Source: Deltaproteobacteria bacterium (GTDB lineage: Bacteria; Desulfobacterota; Desulfobacteria; Desulfobacterales; JAFDHS01). Taken from it: a stretch of DNA of 9,642 nt. Made by a program: the position numbers and the translations under genes. Position 1 is the first letter of the stretch, and every line of letters begins with the position of its first letter. The DNA is taken from the NCBI GenBank assembly GCA_019308655.1, contig JAFDHS010000024.1, forward strand, positions 2,068 to 11,709, in the 5' to 3' direction. Shown in pieces: positions 5,555 to 9,642 of this stretch. Below the pieces are notes generated by a model that searched no databases, had not been told where the DNA came from, and saw only the letters and a list, made by a program, of their open reading frames with translations.

Positions 5555-6571
5555 ATGGCACTTTCCGCTACCAAGAGATTAAAATCCTTCTATGAACAGT
5601 TTTCAGGTGATGATCATGTCATAATAATAATTAATGCCGACCCGGATGCCATTGCAAGCGCCATGGCGGTAAAAAGGCTTTTATGGCGCAAAGCAGCCAG
5701 CGTTACCCTCTCCAATATCAACGTCATCACCCGGCCCGACAATATTGCCATGGTCCGCCTTCTGGATATAAACCTTGTTCATATAAACAAAATAGATAAA
5801 GACCGGTTCACTCGTTTTGTCATTGTCGATTCCCAGCCGAGTCATAATGAAATCTTTAAAAAATTCGAATTTAACGTCATCATCGATCATCATCCTGAAA
5901 CCGATACGGATGCACCTTTTTTCGACATCCGCCCTGAATACGGCGCAACAGCCAGTATCATGACGGAATATTTAAGGGCCGCTAAAATAAAACCATCGGT
6001 CAAACTGGCTACAGCGCTGTTTTATGCCATAAAAACAGACACCAATAACTTTAAGAATAAAACATTAATGGAGGATATCCGGGCATTTCAATTTCTTTTT
6101 AAACATGCAAATATCCATCTGGCACGAAAAATTGATCAGGCTGAGATTCAACCCCAATTCTTGAAATATTTTGAAAAAGCACTCCAGGATAAACGTATGC
6201 GCAGAGACAGACTTTTTGTCCATCTCGGAACGGGTGTCAGCCCTGATATTTGTGTAATTATTGCCGATTTTTTCATGAGAGTCAACACTGTTAAATGGAG
6301 CATCGTCTCCGGTATATATAAGAAAAAACTGAACATTATTTTCAGAAACGACGGCCTTCGAAAAAATGCCGGAAAACTCGCCAAAGAAAGTTTCGGCAAC
6401 GTCGGTGACGCCGGAGGCCATAAAAGCATGGCCCGGGCGGAAATTCCGTTTGAAGTATTTAAAGATGTGATTGATCCCAATGAGGAAAAAAAAGTACTCA
6501 GGTGGATCATAAACCGCATAGAAAAAAGAGGGGCAAAAAAAACCTCTGCTGCAAATAACGAAAAAAAATAG
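5555..6571 (+). CDS. DHH-DHHA1 phosphoesterase, NrnA/c-di-AMP phosphodiesterase-like
   Basis: The 338-residue cytoplasmic protein of the DHH superfamily likely hydrolyses short linear or cyclic nucleotides (pApA, c-di-AMP, nanoRNA or pAp). Motif I is NADPDAIAS with D29 and D31; motif II is D92 in VDSQPSH; motif III is D111-H112-H113; motif IV is D162 in TDTNNF. The C-terminal DHHA1 part ends in the substrate-binding GGHKSMA (287-293). The His usually found four residues before the first motif I Asp is Ile25 here. I chose the ATG at 5555, with AAAGG at 5545-5549, because the upstream in-frame ATG at 5402 would add 51 non-conserved residues and overlap the divergent gene's start. Divergence from the cyclase operon suggests it removes the product of that cyclase; this is inference, since the same family includes nanoRNases and pAp phosphatases. 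Confidence 0.88.
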   Translation: MALSATKRLKSFYEQFSGDDHVIIIINADPDAIASAMAVKRLLWRKAASVTLSNINVITRPDNIAMVRLLDINLVHINKIDKDRFTRFVIVDSQPSHNEIFKKFEFNVIIDHHPETDTDAPFFDIRPEYGATASIMTEYLRAAKIKPSVKLATALFYAIKTDTNNFKNKTLMEDIRAFQFLFKHANIHLARKIDQAEIQPQFLKYFEKALQDKRMRRDRLFVHLGTGVSPDICVIIADFFMRVNTVKWSIVSGIYKKKLNIIFRNDGLRKNAGKLAKESFGNVGDAGGHKSMARAEIPFEVFKDVIDPNEEKKVLRWIINRIEKRGAKKTSAANNEKK

Positions 6572-6607
6572 ATCTGCGATTCAGCTTATCAAATTTTTCA
6601 AATCTAT

Positions 6608-7411
6608 TCAGACAATATATGCTTCCGGGACTCTCTGCTTCAGGCAGGGTATCTTGTTTCTGAATTCATTTATTTTGCAAAAATCAAGGTCTGCATGCAG
6701 TACACATGAATTCTTATCGGCTGAGGCAAGAACCTCTCCGGCAGGGGAAACAATCCTGGACTGCCCCCCGTATTCCAGGTCCGGATCTTTACCGCACCTG
6801 TTGGCCGCCACCATAAAAACCTGATTTTCTATGGCTCTGGCACTTGTAAGTATATCCCAATGCATGATACGCGCCAACGGCCACTGTGCAGACACAACAA
6901 CCAAAAGGGCTCCCTTATCCATCAGTATGCGGCAAAGTTCCGGAAATCTGAGGTCATAGCATGTCATCAGCCCAATGGGGCCCATGGAAGTTTCACAAAC
7001 GACGGCCTTGTTGCCTGCAAAAAAATACGTGTCCTCCCCTGTCGGAGAAAAAAGATGGATTTTGCGATAAAAACCAGCAACTGAGCCGTCTTCGTCAACA
7101 AGATAAAGGGTATTAAACACTTTTTCAGCGGGCGATTCCGGTAACTCCGGCAGGGAACCTGCAATTATCATGTGGTATTCAGACGCAATTTCAGAAAGTT
7201 TTTCAATGATTGCAGGTGTTTTTTCAGCATAAACATGAAGGTTTTTATTGTCAAAACCACAGGACCACATTTCAGGGAGTACAGTCAGCTTTGCACCCTG
7301 GTCACCCAGATGCCTTATACCTTCAAAGGCGGTTTTCATGTTTGAATGGACATCACCCAATCGAACATCGAACTGCACGATTCCGACCTTAAAAAAATTT
7401 TTACTATTCAT
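6608..7411 (-). CDS. Carbon-nitrogen hydrolase (nitrilase superfamily, Nit2/YafV-like amidase)
   Basis: The 267-residue cytoplasmic enzyme has the complete nitrilase-superfamily triad: E47 in LPEMW, K117 in YRKIHLF, and nucleophile C151 in MTCYDLRFPE. Length and the CYDLRFPE sequence fit the omega-amidase/Nit2/YafV branch, which hydrolyses alpha-ketoglutaramate-like or deaminated-glutathione amides; the exact substrate cannot be read from sequence. It is not a NadE glutaminase domain, since it lacks any fused synthetase and sits 4 kb from nadE. AAAGGG at 7418-7423 (minus strand) lies 6 nt before the ATG. It converges with the DHH phosphoesterase gene (36-bp gap) and is transcribed alone from the long non-coding region to its right. 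No link to the c-di-AMP genes is evident beyond proximity. Confidence 0.92.
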   Translation of the reverse strand: MNSKNFFKVGIVQFDVRLGDVHSNMKTAFEGIRHLGDQGAKLTVLPEMWSCGFDNKNLHVYAEKTPAIIEKLSEIASEYHMIIAGSLPELPESPAEKVFNTLYLVDEDGSVAGFYRKIHLFSPTGEDTYFFAGNKAVVCETSMGPIGLMTCYDLRFPELCRILMDKGALLVVVSAQWPLARIMHWDILTSARAIENQVFMVAANRCGKDPDLEYGGQSRIVSPAGEVLASADKNSCVLHADLDFCKINEFRNKIPCLKQRVPEAYIV

Positions 7412-7417
7412 TTTCTA

Positions 7418-7423
7418 CCCTTT
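7418..7423 (-). promoter_or_regulatory. Ribosome binding site of the amidase gene
   Basis: AAAGGG on the minus strand, 6 nt before the ATG at 7411, supports that start. Confidence 0.55.
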
Positions 7424-7621
7424 CAAAAATTAAATCATGACGTTTGGATTGCTGTTATTTATCAGGATAAGTCTTCATATTATTTAAAATATATTATTAA
7501 ATGCTTCTAATTTACAACAAAATTGGTTATATAAAGTCTGGTTAAGAAACAGCGTTAAGCAGACTCCATTATGTGCCTTATATCTATTAACAATCGAGGA
7601 TCAAATAATTAAAAAATATCA

Positions 7622-7809
7622 TTGGCGGCTTCGTAATAAGTCCACCTGTTGCGTTGCGCTTTATCCCCACCCCGTTAAATTCCCGCTGTACGGAACGGCA
7701 AAATTCATTTAACCGGGTAAATCATTGCGACGTACCTCAAGTACGGATCATTCCACCGAATTCTCACACTTTGAATCCAGAGCCGGTACTTTTTACTTTG
7801 TCGTCCATT
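7622..7809. repeat. Imperfect inverted-repeat element, about 190 bp
   Basis: The left end contains GGCGGCTTCGTAATAAGTCC (7624-7643). The right end (7785-7806), read in reverse, gives GGACGACAAAGTAAAAAGTA followed by CC. The two agree in GTAA.AAGT and in the flanking GG.CG.C, as degenerate terminal inverted repeats. Inside is a perfect CGTAC-CTCAA-GTACG hairpin. The pattern (CGTAAAAAGT ends, GTTGCGTTGCGC, GCGACGTAC..AAGTACG core) resembles a dispersed intergenic repeat I recall from Desulfobacterota genomes; copy number cannot be checked here. It has no ORF. Confidence 0.55.
7668..7717. repeat. Nested palindrome inside the repeat element
   Basis: ACCCCGTTAAAT at the left and ATTTAACCGGGT at the right form a 12-bp stem with one mismatch, around a loop of about 26 nt that itself contains CCG-CTGTA-CGG. 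It separates the GCGTTGCGC part from the GCGACGTAC part of the larger element and may be an insertion in it or simply its central arm. Confidence 0.55.
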
Positions 7810-7852
7810 GCGTACTTGTTTTAAGATAACATCATCATTCATCTAATCCATG

Positions 7853-7858
7853 AAGGAG
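7853..7858 (+). promoter_or_regulatory. Ribosome binding site of the corrinoid activator gene
   Basis: AAGGAG lies 8 nt before the ATG at 7867. An ATG at 7850, overlapping this site, is out of frame, so the start at 7867 is well supported. Confidence 0.8.
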
Positions 7859-7866
7859 CACCGCTT

Positions 7867-9642
7867 ATGAGCACACATAAAGTATTATTTATGCCCCACG
7901 AAAAAGAGATAACCGTTCAGGATGGAGAAAATTTAATCCGGGCTGCCATGGAAGCAGGCGTGCATATAAATGCGTCCTGTGGTGGGGAAGGTGTGTGCGG
8001 TAAATGTCGGGTAATTATCGAAAAAGGTGATGTAGAAGGCGGTATAACCGAAAAGCTGAGCCAGGAAGATATCGATAAGGGATACCGGCTGGCTTGCCGG
8101 GCTTCTGTAAAGAGTGATCTTGTCGTACGCATTCCAATAGAATCCCATATAGATGCAAGCGTACTCAAAACCCAGAGCTCACCAAGGCGGACAGCCCATA
8201 TCAAACAGATCGATCTTCATAAATTAAAAGAAGAAGGGGCTTTCATCCCCCCTGTAGAAAAAAAATACATCGAGCTTCCCGAACCCACTGCACAGGACAA
8301 CTGCGCTGACGTAACCCGACTGATTACCCATCTGAGATTGAAGCACGATGAACATCGACTTCAGCTTAACCTTCCGGTTATACAAAAGTTACCCGATGTT
8401 TTAAGAGAAAATAATTTCAAAGTTACGGTGACACTTGCCCGTTCGATCCATGAGGGAGGTAAAACACGTATCATCAATATTCAGCCCGGGGACAGAACCG
8501 AGCGAAACTACGCCATTGCCATCGATATCGGCACAACAACCGTCTATGGCCAGTTAATCGATCTTAAAACCGCCGATGTCCTGGGCGAACATGGAGACTT
8601 TAACGCTCAGATCAGCTATGGAGAAGACGTTATCAGCAGAATTATTTATGCGGAAAAACCGGGAGGGCTGGAAAAACTTAGCGAAGTGATTCTGGAAACC
8701 ATAAACAACCTGGTAAAAAAGATTATAAAACAAGCCAAAATAGATCCCGATGATGTTTCCACCATGACCTTTGCCGCAAATACAACCATGACCCAACTGT
8801 TTTTGAAAATAAACCCCAAATATATAAGACGTTCACCATACGTACCAACTGCCACCCTCTTCCCTCCCCTTAAGGCCTCTGACCTGGGTATAGCCCTGGG
8901 TGATCATGTTGTCGTTCTGGTGTATGCGGATGTCTCAAGCTATGTAGGTGGAGATATCGTCTCCGGCGTCATGGGATCAGCCATGTATCTCAAAGATGAG
9001 ATTACACTTTACATGGATATCGGTACGAATGCTGAAATCGTGATCGGCAATAAAGACTGGCTGGTTTGCGCAGCCTGTTCCGCCGGACCTGCTTTTGAAG
9101 GCGGAAAGTTTGGAATGCGCGCGGCAAAAGGGGCTATTGAGGATTTTTCCATGAATCCGATTACCTTTGAACCGATGAATCTTACCATCGGCAATGTCAG
9201 ACCTAAAGGCATCTGCGGTTCAGGCCTTATTACCATGGTCGCGACGATGTTTGAAATGGGAGTCATCGATAATTTGGGGAAATTTAACCGTGACCTGGAT
9301 ACACCGCGCATCCGTCAGGAAGACGGGATATATGAATATGTACTTGCATGGGCGGATGAAACCCAGATCGGCCGCGATATTGCACTGACGGAACCGGATA
9401 TCGACAATCTTATTCGTGCCAAAGGTGCTATGTACAGCGGCTGTCAAACTCTTCTTGAAAGCGTGGGCTTGACCATGAATGATCTTGACCATATTATTCT
9501 GGCCGGTGGATTCGGAAGTTATATCAATCTGGATAAGGCGATGGTCATCGGTCTTCTGCCGGAAATTGATCCTGACAAGGTTACCTTTGTCGGAAACGGT
9601 TCTCTGATGGGCGCAAAAATGAGCTGTCTGACCAACAGTATA
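7867..9642 (+). CDS. Corrinoid reductive activator (RACE, DUF4445), C-terminus cut
   Basis: 592 codons are open to the window edge; the family is usually near 600-650 residues, so little is missing. The N-terminal domain is a [2Fe-2S] ferredoxin with C38, C44, C47 (C-x5-C-x2-C) and C77. A linker region (about 95-212) leads to an ASKHA-fold ATPase: phosphate loop AIDIGTTTV (217-225), second loop MDIGTNAEIVI (383-393), CSAGPAFEGG (404-413), and ILAGGFGSYIN (544-554). Such proteins use ATP hydrolysis to drive electron transfer that returns an inactive Co(II) corrinoid protein to Co(I) in methyltransferase systems (RamA-like) or in the Wood-Ljungdahl corrinoid iron-sulfur protein pathway (AcsV-like). 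The corrinoid partner is not in the window and may follow on the right. RamA itself uses 4Fe-4S clusters, so this is the ferredoxin-type branch. Cytoplasmic; no regulator site seen. Confidence 0.93.
   Translation, partial: MSTHKVLFMPHEKEITVQDGENLIRAAMEAGVHINASCGGEGVCGKCRVIIEKGDVEGGITEKLSQEDIDKGYRLACRASVKSDLVVRIPIESHIDASVLKTQSSPRRTAHIKQIDLHKLKEEGAFIPPVEKKYIELPEPTAQDNCADVTRLITHLRLKHDEHRLQLNLPVIQKLPDVLRENNFKVTVTLARSIHEGGKTRIINIQPGDRTERNYAIAIDIGTTTVYGQLIDLKTADVLGEHGDFNAQISYGEDVISRIIYAEKPGGLEKLSEVILETINNLVKKIIKQAKIDPDDVSTMTFAANTTMTQLFLKINPKYIRRSPYVPTATLFPPLKASDLGIALGDHVVVLVYADVSSYVGGDIVSGVMGSAMYLKDEITLYMDIGTNAEIVIGNKDWLVCAACSAGPAFEGGKFGMRAAKGAIEDFSMNPITFEPMNLTIGNVRPKGICGSGLITMVATMFEMGVIDNLGKFNRDLDTPRIRQEDGIYEYVLAWADETQIGRDIALTEPDIDNLIRAKGAMYSGCQTLLESVGLTMNDLDHIILAGGFGSYINLDKAMVIGLLPEIDPDKVTFVGNGSLMGAKMSCLTNSI

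Larger units (their letters stand above)
7412..7866. other. Non-coding region between divergent amidase and corrinoid activator genes
   Basis: No gene is visible in 455 bp. The left part (about 7440-7620) is very AT-rich and probably holds the amidase promoter. The middle (about 7622-7809) is a repeat element described separately. The last 55 bp lead to the ribosome site of the gene at 7867. No tRNA, riboswitch or cobalamin-riboswitch-like sequence was recognised. Confidence 0.75.

Noticed and set aside
6572..6607. Terminator between the DHH gene and the amidase
   Set aside because: No GC-rich stem or T-run is visible; only a distant ATAGAT/ATCTAT pair.
6608..7411. Amidase as the glutaminase partner of NadE
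   Set aside because: It groups by its CYDLRFPE sequence with Nit2/YafV-type enzymes, is 4 kb away with other genes between, and is not co-transcribed with nadE.
7412..7866. Cobalamin riboswitch or c-di-AMP riboswitch upstream of the corrinoid activator
   Set aside because: No conserved riboswitch core was recognised; the structure there is explained by inverted-repeat elements.

Overview
The window looks like chromosomal DNA of an anaerobic Gram-negative bacterium of the Desulfobacterota (Desulfobacterales-like). The grounds are indirect. There is a corrinoid-activating [2Fe-2S]/ASKHA protein of anaerobic C1/methyl-transfer metabolism. There is a PAS histidine kinase with the two-helix N-terminus often seen in that group. 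There are DUF2914 proteins beside a diadenylate cyclase. The intergenic regions carry small palindromic repeats of a style common in those genomes. Taxonomy is inference; no rRNA or tRNA gene was found.

Layout, left to right. (1) 1-1382, minus: a membrane PAS sensor histidine kinase whose C-terminus lies beyond the left edge. (2) 1463-2257, minus: ammonia-dependent NAD+ synthetase NadE, 80 bp upstream of the kinase in the same direction; a short hairpin repeat lies between them. (3) 2258-2731: a non-coding stretch holding a 141-bp MITE-like element with perfect 17-bp terminal inverted repeats and a perfect 9-bp flanking direct repeat, plus two other sets of short direct repeats. (4) 2732-3505, plus: a membrane-anchored DUF2914 protein. 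(5) 3525-4973, minus: a diadenylate (c-di-AMP) cyclase of the CdaA type, fused in one chain to a third membrane helix and two YbbR (CdaR-like) domains. (6) 4980-5423, minus: a second, exported DUF2914 protein lying 6 nt upstream of the cyclase as an apparent operon. (7) 5555-6571, plus, divergent: a DHH-DHHA1 phosphoesterase of the NrnA/c-di-AMP phosphodiesterase type. (8) 6608-7411, minus: a nitrilase-superfamily amidase (Nit2/YafV-like). (9) 7412-7866: non-coding, with an approximately 190-bp imperfect inverted-repeat element enclosing a second palindrome. (10) 7867-9642, plus: a RACE-type corrinoid reductive activator (DUF4445), cut by the right edge.

The most interesting unit is 2732-6571. 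It carries a c-di-AMP synthase joined to its own extracytoplasmic regulator domain, an exported DUF2914 protein made from the same transcript, a second DUF2914 paralogue converging on it, and a divergent DHH phosphoesterase that could degrade c-di-AMP or pApA. I read this as a candidate envelope-sensing c-di-AMP synthesis/turnover locus in a Gram-negative. The domain calls are firm; the functional link of DUF2914 to the cyclase is inference from gene order. The second clear result is the MITE-like element at 2398-2556, whose termini and target duplication can be read directly.
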